Origin: JAAXHF01 sp965242605
GTDB taxonomy: Bacteria; Desulfobacterota; Binatia; Bin18
Length of the DNA: 64,000 bases
Direction: 5' to 3'
NCBI GenBank assembly: GCA_965242605.1
Contig: CBDESS010000001.1
Coordinates: 1,736,001 to 1,800,000 of the forward strand
Shown: piece by piece, positions 1 through 8,822 of the stretch
Position numbering within the stretch: position 1 is the first letter of the stretch
Layout of the letters: each line of letters begins with the position of its first letter
Notes under the pieces: model-generated
Databases searched by the model: none
The model's input: the letters and a program-made list of their open reading frames with translations, nothing else
Told to the model about the DNA's origin: nothing
Made by a program: the position numbers and the translations under genes

Positions 1-1
1 A

Positions 2-223
2 GTCGTCTGGTCGATCTATAACAGGCAACAGGTCAGGGTCTTGCTGCACCAGCTCGACCACGTCCTGCCCGAGCTACGCGAAGACGGCGCAGGCGATCCC
101 GCCTTTGACGCCATCCGCCGCGAGTTCCACACCCGCCACTCCGTCCAGACCCTCCTGGCCGCCCAGCCGCATGTGACCGGGGCGAGTTTTGGCCAGTCGT
201 TTCGAGGCGTTGTTCTGGAATAG
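2..223 (+). CDS. C-terminal part of an unrecognised protein (cut by window edge)
   Basis: The frame is open from base 2 and ends at a TAG at 221-223, leaving about 73 residues of a C-terminus. It has alternating charged and hydrophobic residues (LLHQLDHVLPELRE) and looks helical. I recognise no domain. It ends 12 bases before the nuclease-helicase gene on the same strand, so the two may be co-transcribed. An ATG at 41 also lies in this frame, so a 60-residue complete gene is possible, but coding-like sequence continues upstream of it. Confidence 0.45.
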   Translation, partial: VVWSIYNRQQVRVLLHQLDHVLPELREDGAGDPAFDAIRREFHTRHSVQTLLAAQPHVTGASFGQSFRGVVLE

Positions 224-235
224 GCCGGGCGGTTC

Positions 236-3200
236 ATGCAGAAAGACAACAATCGCTATTGTTACAGCCCGTCTGACCTGCTCGAATTTCTGCGCTCGCC
301 GTTTGCGAGCTGGATGACGCGCAGGGGGCTTGACGACCCCCAGGCCGCTCAGCCGGACGCCGAATCGCCCCAGCAGAGGAGCCTGGCAGAACACGGCCGC
401 CGCCACGAGCAGGCTTTCCTCACCCAGCTCCGCGACCAGGGCCGCCAGGTGTACAGGATTGCGCCCGACGGAGACCGCGTGCAGCACACCCTGTGCGCCA
501 TGCAGGCCGGACACGAAGTGATTTTCCGGGGTGTACTGGCCCAGGCCGATTTTGTTGGAGAAGCCGATTTCCTGGTCCGGGTTGAGACGCCGTCGCGGCT
601 GGGCGGCTATGCCTACGAGGTGTGGGAGACCAAGCTGGCGCGGACGGTGCGGCCCGAGTTTCTCATCCAGTTGTGCGGCTATGCCGAGCTGCTTGAAGTG
701 GTCCAGGGCCGCCGTCCTGAGCGGCTCTTCTGTGTGCTGGGCAACGGCCAGGTGCGCGCCTTTCGGACGGCCGATTATGTGTATTACTACCGGGTGCTGA
801 AAAGCGCCTTTGTCGCCTTCCTGGACGACTTTGCGCCCGACCGTCCGCCGCCGCCTAACCCGTGGGGCGAGAACGGTCGCTGGCAGTCGCACGCCGAGGT
901 GCTGCTTGAAGCCAGCGATCACCTGTGCCGGGTGGCCAACATCAGCCAGGCCCAGGTCGACAAACTCCAGGCCGCGGGGGTGCACACCATGCACGGTCTG
1001 GCCGACACCGACCGGCAGCGTATGGCGCAAAGGCGAACGATGAGAAGCAATGACCCTGAGAAGAGCGCATCGTTGGCCTTCCTGGACAGCGCGGTTTTTG
1101 CCCGCCTGCGGGAGCAGGCTCGCCTCCAGTTGGCGTCTGTCGGAGCCGATACACCAGCCTACCAGCTTGTGACGCCGGCACCGGACGACCCGCGCCGCGG
1201 CCTGGCCCTGCTGCCACCTGAATCGCCTCTCGATGTGTATTGTGACCTGGAGGGCTATCCGCTGGTTGAGGGCGGGCTGGAATACCTGTTTGGAGCGAGC
1301 GCGCTCGAGCACGCCACGCCCCGGTTTTTCGACTGGTGGGCCCACAACACCGAGCAGGAAAAGCGCGCCTTTGAAGCCTTTGTTGACTGGGCGTTTGCCC
1401 GCTGGCGGACCGACCCGGGCGCGCATATCTACCACTACGGCCACTACGAAGTGACGGCGCTGCGGCGTCTGATGGGCCGCTATGCGACGCGCGAGGCCGA
1501 GGTTGACGCCCTGCTGCGCAACGGCGTTTTTGTCGATCTGTATACGATTGTCCGCCAGGGGCTGCGGGTTGGCGAGCCGCGCTACTCGCTCAAGAACCTG
1601 GAGCGGCTGTTCCACGCCAAACGGACCGGAACGGTCGGCACTGCGCTTGACTCGGTAGTGGCGTATGAACGCTGGCTGGCCAGCGATGAGCCGCAGGACT
1701 GGCGGACCTCGGCCATGCTGCACGAGATCCGGGTCTATAATCGGGAGGACTGTGAATCGGCCTGGCAGCTCACCGGCTGGCTGCGGGAGCGGCAGCGCGA
1801 AGCCGGGATTGTCTGGCTGCCGCCCAGCACCGGACGGTCTGAGGAGGACGCGCCCGAAGTACCGGCCCAGCCCAACCCGCGCCACGAGTTGGCCGAGCGG
1901 CTGTTGGCCGCCATTCCTGAGCGACGGGAAGAGCGGGCGGAGGACGAGCAGCGCTGGCAGACCCAGGAGATGCTGGGCCAGGTGGTAGAGTTTCACCGCC
2001 GTGAGGAAAAGCCGATGTGGTGGGCAACCTTTGATCGCCGGGCCATGACCGAGCAGGAGCTGATTGAAGACGGCGACTGCCTCGGCGGGCTGCGCCGCGA
2101 GTCTGCGCTACCCGTCTCCATCAGAAAATCGCTGGGCTTCTGGTACGCCTTTGACCCGGACCAGGACACCAGACTGACCGAAGGCGCGGCCTGCTTTTTT
2201 GCTCACGATCTCGATAGCACCACCGAAATCTACGCACTTGACCGGGACGCGGGACGGGTGTGTCTCAGGTTTGGTCCCCGCAAGCTCCGGCAGTTTGACG
2301 ACGGTCGCCCCCCGGCCAGGCTGTCCCTGATTCCAAATGAGCGCGTCTCGGCCGGGGTGATTGCCGAGGCCATAGAATACACCGCCCGAAGCTGGCAGGA
2401 AGGCCGCCCCCTCTCTCCGGCCCTGGCCGACTTCCTGGCTCGTCGGCCACCCCGTCTGCGCCCGGCCTCCGACCGTGCCGGTGTGCCCCGTCCCCTCGTC
2501 CCTCCCGGCGAAGACCTGCGCGCCGCGGCCGTGCGTCTGGTGTCCGGGCTTGACCATTCCTGCTTGTGCATCCAGGGGCCGCCCGGGGCCGGCAAAACAA
2601 CGGTTGCCTCCGCGGCCATCGTGTCGCTCCTGGAGCAGAGCAAGCGCGTCGGAATCAGCTCAAACAGCCACGCCGCGATTCTGAACCTGATGCAGAAATG
2701 CGGCGAGCTGCAAAACGGTCGGCTCGCCTGCATCAAGGTCGGCGGTTCGCCGGACGCCCCGTTTTTTGCCGGCTGCCGCGGGGCGCGCTACGCCCCATCG
2801 GTCCGCTACGCCCTGCCCGAGTTGGACAAGGTTGGGCTGATCGGCGGCACGGCCTGGGCCTTCAGCGCCGCGGCCATGCGGCAGCGGCTGGACTACCTGT
2901 TTGTTGACGAGGCCGGCCAGGTCTCGGTGGCCAACCTGATCGGCATGGCCACCTCCAGCAACAACCTCGTTCTGCTGGGCGACCAGATGCAGCTCAGCCA
3001 GCCGACCCAGGGCTCGCATCCCGGCCACAGCGGTCAGTCGGCTCTCGAATACCTGCTCCAGGGCCGGGCGACCATCCCCGATACGCTGGGGCTGTTCCTG
3101 GACACCAGTTGGCGTCTCCATCCCGAGCTGTGTGGCTTTATTTCCGACACCATGTATGACGGCCGGCTGCGGGCCGCGGCCCACACCGGCAAGCGGCTTG

Positions 3201-3739
3201 TCCGCCGACCGGCAAGCGCGGGCGGGTATATCCGGCAGGAGGCCGGCCTTGTCTTTGTGCCGGTCGTCCACACCGGCAATACCCAGGCCAGTGACGAAGA
3301 AGTTGCCGTGATCGGAGAGATTGTGCATGAGCTGCTAGGCCGGACGCTGACCGATGAAACGGGCCAGCCCGCCGGGTCAGTCGGCTGGGACGATATTCTG
3401 ATTGTTGCCCCGTATAATATGCAGGTGCGTCGGCTCCAGTCGGCCCTGGGGCCGTCGGCCAAGGTGGGTTCGGTCGATAAGTTTCAGGGCCAGGAAGCCG
3501 CGGTGGTGATTGTGTCTATGTGCGCCAGCCACGGCGAGACTTCGCCCCGGGGCATTGAGTTTCTGTTCAGCCGCAACCGTTTGAATGTCGCCCTGTCCCG
3601 GGCCCGCAGCCTGGCCGTTGTGGTGGCCCATCCCGGCCTGTCGCTGACGCCCTGTGCCACCCTGGCCCAGATGGCGGCGGTAAATGTCTTCTGTCGGGTG
3701 GTGGAGGAGGGCGGAGCAGCCGCAACTGCCGGGGCATGA
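236..3739 (+). CDS. TM0106-type RecB-like nuclease fused to SF1 (DNA2/NAM7-type) helicase
   Basis: The 1167-residue protein reads as three modules. Residues 1-200 carry a PD-(D/E)XK nuclease of the RecB/TM0106 type, with the ExK triad in VWETKLA followed by a QxxxY motif (QLCGY). Residues about 330-520 look like an RNase H-like exonuclease of the YprB type: CDLEGYP gives the first acidic pair and YNREDCES the last. The C-terminal half is an SF1 helicase: Walker A GPPGAGKTT near 780, Walker B FVDEAGQ, motif III LLGDQMQLSQP, motif V VDKFQGQEA and motif VI NVALSRARS. Such proteins are predicted DNA-processing enzymes in repair or replication. The ATG follows an unknown gene by 12 bases and the stop overlaps the NfeD-like start (ATGA). 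All catalytic motifs appear intact. Family assignment is firm; biological role is not established. Confidence 0.88.
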   Translation: MQKDNNRYCYSPSDLLEFLRSPFASWMTRRGLDDPQAAQPDAESPQQRSLAEHGRRHEQAFLTQLRDQGRQVYRIAPDGDRVQHTLCAMQAGHEVIFRGVLAQADFVGEADFLVRVETPSRLGGYAYEVWETKLARTVRPEFLIQLCGYAELLEVVQGRRPERLFCVLGNGQVRAFRTADYVYYYRVLKSAFVAFLDDFAPDRPPPPNPWGENGRWQSHAEVLLEASDHLCRVANISQAQVDKLQAAGVHTMHGLADTDRQRMAQRRTMRSNDPEKSASLAFLDSAVFARLREQARLQLASVGADTPAYQLVTPAPDDPRRGLALLPPESPLDVYCDLEGYPLVEGGLEYLFGASALEHATPRFFDWWAHNTEQEKRAFEAFVDWAFARWRTDPGAHIYHYGHYEVTALRRLMGRYATREAEVDALLRNGVFVDLYTIVRQGLRVGEPRYSLKNLERLFHAKRTGTVGTALDSVVAYERWLASDEPQDWRTSAMLHEIRVYNREDCESAWQLTGWLRERQREAGIVWLPPSTGRSEEDAPEVPAQPNPRHELAERLLAAIPERREERAEDEQRWQTQEMLGQVVEFHRREEKPMWWATFDRRAMTEQELIEDGDCLGGLRRESALPVSIRKSLGFWYAFDPDQDTRLTEGAACFFAHDLDSTTEIYALDRDAGRVCLRFGPRKLRQFDDGRPPARLSLIPNERVSAGVIAEAIEYTARSWQEGRPLSPALADFLARRPPRLRPASDRAGVPRPLVPPGEDLRAAAVRLVSGLDHSCLCIQGPPGAGKTTVASAAIVSLLEQSKRVGISSNSHAAILNLMQKCGELQNGRLACIKVGGSPDAPFFAGCRGARYAPSVRYALPELDKVGLIGGTAWAFSAAAMRQRLDYLFVDEAGQVSVANLIGMATSSNNLVLLGDQMQLSQPTQGSHPGHSGQSALEYLLQGRATIPDTLGLFLDTSWRLHPELCGFISDTMYDGRLRAAAHTGKRLVRRPASAGGYIRQEAGLVFVPVVHTGNTQASDEEVAVIGEIVHELLGRTLTDETGQPAGSVGWDDILIVAPYNMQVRRLQSALGPSAKVGSVDKFQGQEAAVVIVSMCASHGETSPRGIEFLFSRNRLNVALSRARSLAVVVAHPGLSLTPCATLAQMAAVNVFCRVVEEGGAAATAGA

Positions 3740-4179
3740 GCACGTTTCGGAAATACCTGCTGCTCCAGATTCCCGGCTGGGTCCTGTGGGGGCTGATTCT
3801 GGTCGGTGCTCACTCGTGGCTCGGTCTGCCGCGGTGGGCCGGTCTGCTGCTGCTGAGCCTGGCCATCGGCAAGGATTTTGCCCTCTATCCGTATGTGCGC
3901 TCGGCCTACGAGTCTGAGGTAAAAACCGGGGCGGCGCGGCTGCTCGGCACGCGCGCTCAGGTGTGCCAGGCGCTGAACCCCCAGGGCTATGTGCGGGTCA
4001 ACGGCGAGCTGTGGCGAGCCGAGCTTGGGGGTGGGGAAGAGGGGAGGCCGGCCCTTGTCCTGCCGGTTGGTCGGCGGGTGGTTGTGCGGGGCTTTCGGGG
4101 CCTCACCCTTGTCGTTGGTCCAGACGAGAGCGTGCCGGAAAAACGCCCCGCGGTGGCCGGAGACCGGGCGGGGCTGTGA
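3736..4179 (+). CDS. NfeD-like membrane protein
   Basis: This 147-residue protein has two hydrophobic helices in its first 55 residues (PGWVLWGLILVGAHSWL and AGLLLLSLAIG). A small soluble domain follows from about residue 70, beginning LLGTRAQVCQ and containing GYVRVNGELWRAEL, the pattern of the NfeD OB-fold domain. NfeD proteins are thought to assist stomatin/flotillin-type membrane proteins. No stomatin partner is present; the gene is translationally coupled (ATGA overlap) to the nuclease-helicase upstream. The family call rests on hydrophobic-segment layout and the OB-like tail, so a more general small membrane protein is possible. Confidence 0.65.
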   Translation: MSTFRKYLLLQIPGWVLWGLILVGAHSWLGLPRWAGLLLLSLAIGKDFALYPYVRSAYESEVKTGAARLLGTRAQVCQALNPQGYVRVNGELWRAELGGGEEGRPALVLPVGRRVVVRGFRGLTLVVGPDESVPEKRPAVAGDRAGL

Positions 4180-4204
4180 GAGGGCTTCTGCCGGGGCGCT
4201 CCGG

Positions 4205-5329
4205 TTATTTGGCTTGCAGGGTTGAGCCGACCGCCACATCAACCGGGGCCTGGACGGCCGTGGGCGTCCAACTGTGGAGTTCCTGGCCGACGGTCCGGGC
4301 AAACAGCCTCATGCAGCGCTCGACCTCGTCGTAGGGCAGGCTCTGGTAGCTGAAGCAGCCGTTGACCTCAAAGTCGCCGATGACCTCACGGCGTTTGCGG
4401 ACTTTCTCAACCAGCATGTCGGGCGTGCCCCACAGGTTGGCGTTCAGGAAGTCTTCCACTACCGCGTCCATGCCGGCGGCCTTCATCTGCTGGGCGGCGT
4501 TGGCATAGTGGGCGTAGGATTTGCCGGTTTCGGCAAAGTGATCGCCGGTCATTTCATAGTGCTCCATCACGCTCCAGTAGTAGCCGACGATATTGACCCG
4601 GGCGATCTCTTCGGCCCGCCCGGCGTCCTCGGTGCAGGCCACAAAGTCGGCGCAGTTGATCGGCGGGGCTTCTTCGCCGTTGTTGTGTGTGCGGAAGTTG
4701 TCGCGGTACTGGTGGATGTTGTCGGCCACCTTCTCCCAGCTCATCTGGGAGAACATCATCGCCCCAAGGCCGAGCCGGGCGGCCACGTCAAACGACTCGG
4801 GTGACATGCACACCATATAGCGGCGGCCCTTGAAGCTGCCGAGCGGCCGCGGCCGGACCTCAATCCGGGCCTGTTTGTAGTGCTGGGTGTCGGCTTCGAC
4901 AAAGCCGTTTTCCAGGCCGTTGACGATGATCCCGGCCGCTTCGTTAAAGCGGTCCCGGGCCTCGGACATGTCCACGCCAAAGCCGCGGTACTCGCGCCGC
5001 GACAGCCCCCGGCCAAGCCCGAGAACGGCCCGCCCGTCGGACAGGTGGTCAAGGAGGACCATCTTTTCGACGACGCGCATCGGGTTGTTCCAGGGCAGGA
5101 TGATCGCGCCGGTGGCCAGTTGCAGGCGCTCGGTCCGGGCGGCGATATAGCTCAGGTATTGCATGTTGTCGGGGCAGATTGAGTAATCAAAGAAATGGTG
5201 CTCAACCGGCCAGATTATATCAAAGCCCATGCCCTCCGATTCAATGGCGAGGCGGGTTTCGTTCTTGTACATGTCCCGGTCGTTGTGGGCCTTATGGTTC
5301 TGTAGCACCATCTGTATGCCGATTCTCAT
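4205..5329 (-). CDS. LLM-class flavin-dependent oxidoreductase
   Basis: A luciferase-like monooxygenase fold of 374 residues. It begins MRIGIQMV, carries the TIM-barrel signatures GFDIIWPVEHH and LATGAIILPWNNP, and has the typical ALSEGR-like element as HLSDGRAVLGLGRG. Members bind FMN or F420 and oxidise or reduce small organics; the substrate here is unknown. I chose the ATG at 5329 because AAGGAAGGAGTGACC lies just upstream and conserved sequence starts there; an ATG 33 bases further upstream is also open. It is convergent with the NfeD-like gene with a 25-base gap. It is one of three LLM genes in the window; the other two are in the 27-33 kb operon. Confidence 0.88.
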   Translation of the reverse strand: MRIGIQMVLQNHKAHNDRDMYKNETRLAIESEGMGFDIIWPVEHHFFDYSICPDNMQYLSYIAARTERLQLATGAIILPWNNPMRVVEKMVLLDHLSDGRAVLGLGRGLSRREYRGFGVDMSEARDRFNEAAGIIVNGLENGFVEADTQHYKQARIEVRPRPLGSFKGRRYMVCMSPESFDVAARLGLGAMMFSQMSWEKVADNIHQYRDNFRTHNNGEEAPPINCADFVACTEDAGRAEEIARVNIVGYYWSVMEHYEMTGDHFAETGKSYAHYANAAQQMKAAGMDAVVEDFLNANLWGTPDMLVEKVRKRREVIGDFEVNGCFSYQSLPYDEVERCMRLFARTVGQELHSWTPTAVQAPVDVAVGSTLQAK

Positions 5330-5475
5330 GGTCACTCCTTCCTTTCCCCCCTGGCGTTCCAAAGGGTCTGTTCACAGATCGGGCCAGCCTAGCCGAATCC
5401 GACCGCCCCGACAAGGGACGCGGGCAGGACAAGTGTGTGTTGACTTCATTGCCAGTGTTGCGTTTCATAAGACCC

Positions 5476-6030
5476 ATGCCGAGGCGTCTGAAAACCGCCG
5501 TTCTGATGCTGCTCCTGCTGTGCCCCGCCGGCCTGGGCGCGGTCGAGACGGCCCCGCGCATCTCAGACCGGGAGATCGTTGAGCGGCTGACCAGGCTGGA
5601 AGCGGGGCAGGGCCACCTGGCGAGCACAATTGAGGCGAACGCTGCGGCGACTGACCAGTTGCGGACGGAGATGCAGGGGCAGCTTCAGCAGTTGCGAGCG
5701 GAGATGCAGGGGCAGCTTCAGCAGTTGCGAGCGGAGATGCAGGGGCAGATTGAGCAGTTGCGGACGGATATGAATGCCCAGTTTGGTCGGCTCGCTCAAC
5801 TCATGCTGGGGGTGGTCGGCGCGTTTGCCGCGATTGTGGCGGCAACGCTGGGGTTTGCGCTGTGGGACCGGCGGACGATGGTGCGGCCGTTTGAGAGCCG
5901 GGTGCAAGCGGTCGAAGAGGAGTTGACCCGCAACCGCGAACATCTGCACTCCCTGCTGGAAGCCTTACGCTCGCTGGGGCACCAGGATGAGAAGGTCGCC
6001 GCGGTACTGCGGCAGTTTCATCTGTTGTGA
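5476..6030 (+). CDS. Coiled-coil membrane protein, tandem paralogue 1 (4 hendecads)
   Basis: A 184-residue protein with an N-terminal signal-type helix (VLMLLLLCPAGLGAVE) and a helical segment ISDREIVERLTRLEAGQGHL. Next come four 11-residue units of type QLRAEMQGQLQ, a membrane helix (LMLGVVGAFAAIVAATLGFAL), a basic WDRRTM stop and a C-terminal coiled segment ending RQFHLL. Eleven-residue periodicity fits a right-handed coiled coil. The start ATG was taken at the signal peptide; the frame is open further upstream. Its first 40 bases (MPRRLKTAV) differ from the other four copies (MPRFGKIAAP), so this copy has its own 5' end. No known family recognised. Confidence 0.75.
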   Translation: MPRRLKTAVLMLLLLCPAGLGAVETAPRISDREIVERLTRLEAGQGHLASTIEANAAATDQLRTEMQGQLQQLRAEMQGQLQQLRAEMQGQIEQLRTDMNAQFGRLAQLMLGVVGAFAAIVAATLGFALWDRRTMVRPFESRVQAVEEELTRNREHLHSLLEALRSLGHQDEKVAAVLRQFHLL

Positions 6031-6201
6031 GTTGAGGTTCGGCGCAAGAACGCCCGGTGGTCAGGTATTGGAGTCTGTTGAGGCCGATGACAGAATGCCC
6101 CTTCAGGTGAGCAAAAGTTTCGTCCTTCGCCGAGAAGGCCGCAGTGACTTTGGCGGAGCCGCTGGTTGACTTTCCCATCCTGGTTCCGTTTCAGAGGGAC
6201 T

Positions 6202-6729
6202 ATGCCCCGCTTCGGAAAAATCGCCGCCCCGCTAATGCTCCTGGTGCTGCTGTGCCCCGCTGGCCTGGGCGCGGTCGAGACGGCTCCGCGCATCTCAGAC
6301 CGGGAGATCGTTGAGCGGCTGACCAGGCTGGAAGCGGGGCAGGGCCACCTGGCGAGCACAATTGAGGCGAACGCTGCGGCGACTGATCAGTTGCGGACGG
6401 AGATGCAGGGGCAGCTTCAGCAGTTGCGAGCGGAGATGCAGGGGCAGATTGAGCAGTTGCGGACGGATATGAATGCCCAGTTTGGCCGGCTCGCTCAACT
6501 CATGCTGGGGGTGGTCGGCGTATTTGCCGCAATTGTGGCGGCGACGCTGGGGTTTGCGCTGTGGGACCGGCGGACGATGGTGCGGCCGTTTGAGAGCCGG
6601 GTGCAAGCGGTTGAAGAGGAGTTGACCCGCAACCGCGAACATCTGCACTCCCTGCTGGAAGCCTTACGCTCGCTGGGGCACCAGGATGAGAAGGTCGCCG
6701 CGGTACTGCGGCAGTTTCATCTGTTGTGA
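6202..6729 (+). CDS. Coiled-coil membrane protein, tandem paralogue 2 (3 hendecads)
   Basis: This 175-residue paralogue is near-identical to its neighbours except for its three 11-residue units between the N-terminal helical part and the membrane helix. It begins MPRFGKIAAPLMLLVLLCP, a signal or membrane helix. One substitution marks the membrane helix (VVGVFAAI rather than VVGAFAAI). The ATG follows GAGGGACT, a weak Shine-Dalgarno. The preceding 171 bases repeat before copies 3, 4 and 5, so each copy carries its own upstream region. Confidence 0.75.
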   Translation: MPRFGKIAAPLMLLVLLCPAGLGAVETAPRISDREIVERLTRLEAGQGHLASTIEANAAATDQLRTEMQGQLQQLRAEMQGQIEQLRTDMNAQFGRLAQLMLGVVGVFAAIVAATLGFALWDRRTMVRPFESRVQAVEEELTRNREHLHSLLEALRSLGHQDEKVAAVLRQFHLL

Positions 6730-6899
6730 GTTGAGGTTCGGCGCAAGAACGCCCGGTGGTCAGGTATTGGAGTCTGTTGAGGCCGATGACAGAATGCCCC
6801 TCAGGTGAGCAAAAGTTTCGTCCTTCGCCGAGAAGGCCTCAGTGACTTTGGCGGAGCCGCTGGCTGACTTTCCCATCCTGGTTCCGTTTCAGAGGGACT

Positions 6900-7493
6900 A
6901 TGCCCCGCTTCGGAAAAATCGCCGCCCCGCTAATGCTCCTGGTGCTGCTGTGCCCCGCTGGCCTGGGCGCGGTCGAGACGGCTCCGCGCATCTCAGACCG
7001 GGAGATCGTTGAGCGGCTGACCAGGCTGGAAGCGGGGCAGGGCCACTTGGCGAGCACAATTGAGGCGAACGCTGCGGCGACTGACCAGTTGCGGACGGAG
7101 ATGCAGGGGCAGCTTCAGCAGTTGCGAGCGGAGATGCAGGGGCAGCTTCAGCAGTTGCGAGCGGAGATGCAGGGGCAGCTTCAGCAGTTGCGAGCGGAGA
7201 TGCAGGGGCAGATTGAGCAGTTGCGGACGGATATGAATGCCCAGTTTGGTCGGCTCGCTCAACTCATGCTGGGGGTGGTCGGCGCGTTTGCCGCGATTGT
7301 GGCGGCAACGCTGGGGTTTGCGCTGTGGGACCGGCGGACGATGGTGCGGCCGTTTGAGAGCCGGGTGCAAGCGGTCGAAGAGGAGTTGACCCGCAACCGT
7401 GAACATCTGCACTCCCTGCTGGAAGCCTTACGCTCGCTGGGGCACCAGGATGAGAAGGTCGCCGCGGTACTGCGGCAGTTTCATCTGTTGTGA
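6900..7493 (+). CDS. Coiled-coil membrane protein, tandem paralogue 3 (5 hendecads)
   Basis: The longest copy, 197 residues, with five 11-residue units (one QLRTEMQGQLQ, two QLRAEMQGQLQ, one QLRAEMQGQIE and one QLRTDMNAQFG). The rest matches copy 2. Its length difference from copy 2 is exactly 22 residues (66 bases, two units), so change in unit number explains it. The 170-base upstream region has one base fewer than that of copy 2 (AATGCCCCTCAGG against AATGCCCCTTCAGG). Confidence 0.75.
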   Translation: MPRFGKIAAPLMLLVLLCPAGLGAVETAPRISDREIVERLTRLEAGQGHLASTIEANAAATDQLRTEMQGQLQQLRAEMQGQLQQLRAEMQGQLQQLRAEMQGQIEQLRTDMNAQFGRLAQLMLGVVGAFAAIVAATLGFALWDRRTMVRPFESRVQAVEEELTRNREHLHSLLEALRSLGHQDEKVAAVLRQFHLL

Positions 7494-7663
7494 GTTGAGG
7501 TTCGGCGCAAGAACGCCCGGTGGTCAGGTATTGGAGTCTGTTGAGGCCGATGACAGAATGCCCCTCAGGTGAGCAAAAGTTTCGTCCTTCGCCGAGAAGG
7601 CCGCAGTGACTTTGGCGGAGCCGCTGGTTGACTTTCCCATCCTGGTTCCGTTTCAGAGGGACT

Positions 7664-8158
7664 ATGCCCCGCTTCGGAAAAATCGCCGCCCCGCTAATGC
7701 TCCTGGTGCTGCTGTGCCCCGCTGGCCTGGGCGCGGTCGAGACGGCTCCGCGCATCTCAGACCGGGAGATCGTTGAGCGGCTGACCAGGCTGGAAGCGGG
7801 GCAGGGTCACTTGGCGAGCACAATTGAGGCGAACGCTGCGGCGACTGACCAGTTGCGGACGGAGATGCAGGGGCAGCTTGCGCAGTTGCGGACGGATATG
7901 AATGCCCAGTTTGGCCGGCTCGCTCAACTCATGCTGGGGGTGGTCGGCGCGTTTGCCGCGATTGTGGCGGCAACGCTGGGGTTTGCGCTGTGGGACCGGC
8001 GGACGATGGTGCGGCCGTTTGAGAGCCGGGTGCAAGCGGTTGAAGAGGAGTTGACCCGCAACCGTGAACATCTGCACTCTCTGCTGGAAGCCTTACGCTC
8101 GCTGGGGCACCAGGATGAGAAGGTCGCCGCGGTACTGCGGCAGTTTCATCTGTTGTGA
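7664..8158 (+). CDS. Coiled-coil membrane protein, tandem paralogue 4 (2 hendecads)
   Basis: A 164-residue copy with two 11-residue units. The first has the distinct junction QLAQLRTD in place of QLQQLRAE, consistent with an out-of-step deletion between units. Signal helix, membrane helix and C-terminal helical domain match the neighbouring copies almost base for base. Confidence 0.75.
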   Translation: MPRFGKIAAPLMLLVLLCPAGLGAVETAPRISDREIVERLTRLEAGQGHLASTIEANAAATDQLRTEMQGQLAQLRTDMNAQFGRLAQLMLGVVGAFAAIVAATLGFALWDRRTMVRPFESRVQAVEEELTRNREHLHSLLEALRSLGHQDEKVAAVLRQFHLL

Positions 8159-8328
8159 GTTGAGGTTCGGTGCAAGAACGCCCGGTGGTCAGGTATTGGA
8201 GTCTGTTGAGGCCGATGACAGAATGCCCCTCAGGTGAGCAAAAGTTTCGTCCTTCGCCGAGAAGGCCGCAGTGACTTTGGCGGAGCCGCTGGTTGACTTT
8301 CCCATCCTGGTTCCGTTTCAGAGGGACT

Positions 8329-8790
8329 ATGCCCCGCTTCGGAAAAATCGCCGCCCCGCTAATGCTCCTGGTGCTGCTGTGCCCCGCTGGCCTGGGCGCG
8401 GTCGAGACGGCTCCGCGCATCTCAGACCGGGAGATCGTTGAGCGGCTGACCAGGCTGGAAGCGGGGCAGGGTCACCTGGCGAGCACAATTGAGGCGAACG
8501 CTGCGGCGACTGACCAGTTGCGGACGGATATGAATGCCCAGTTTGACCGGCTCGCTCAACTCATGCTGGGGGTGGTCGGCGCGTTTGCCGCGATTGTGGC
8601 GGCAACGCTGGGGTTTGCGCTGTGGGACCGGCGGACGATGGTGCGGCCGTTTGAGAGCCGGGTGCAAGCGGTCGAAGAGGAGTTGACCCGCAACCGTGAA
8701 CATCTGCACTCCCTGCTGGAAGCCTTACGCTCGCTGGGGCACCAGGATGAGAAGGTCGCCGCGGTACTGCGGCAGTTCCGGCTGCTGTAG
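8329..8790 (+). CDS. Coiled-coil membrane protein, tandem paralogue 5 (1 hendecad)
   Basis: The shortest copy, 153 residues, retaining one 11-residue unit (QLRTDMNAQFD, with D in place of G at the end). The C-terminus reads RQFRLL rather than RQFHLL, and similarity to the other copies stops after the stop codon, marking the 3' edge of the tandem array. Confidence 0.75.
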   Translation: MPRFGKIAAPLMLLVLLCPAGLGAVETAPRISDREIVERLTRLEAGQGHLASTIEANAAATDQLRTDMNAQFDRLAQLMLGVVGAFAAIVAATLGFALWDRRTMVRPFESRVQAVEEELTRNREHLHSLLEALRSLGHQDEKVAAVLRQFRLL

Positions 8791-8822
8791 GCCGGCTGTT
8801 CAACTCATCGGCTCAGCGTGTG

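Larger units (their letters stand above)
5476..8790 (+). repeat. Five-copy tandem gene array with 33-bp variable-number units
   Basis: Start-to-start distances between copies 2-3, 3-4 and 4-5 are 698, 764 and 665 bases. They differ by multiples of 33, the length of one coding unit. The intergenic segments at 6031-6201, 6730-6899, 7494-7663 and 8159-8328 are nearly identical and contain a short hairpin CCTTC-GCCGA-GAAGG. Unit number per copy is 4, 3, 5, 2, 1. This is seen directly; recombination or slippage as the cause is inferred. Confidence 0.92.

Noticed and set aside
74..1996. 640-codon minus-strand ORF antisense to the nuclease-helicase
   Set aside because: High-GC shadow frame; the plus strand carries intact domain motifs throughout.
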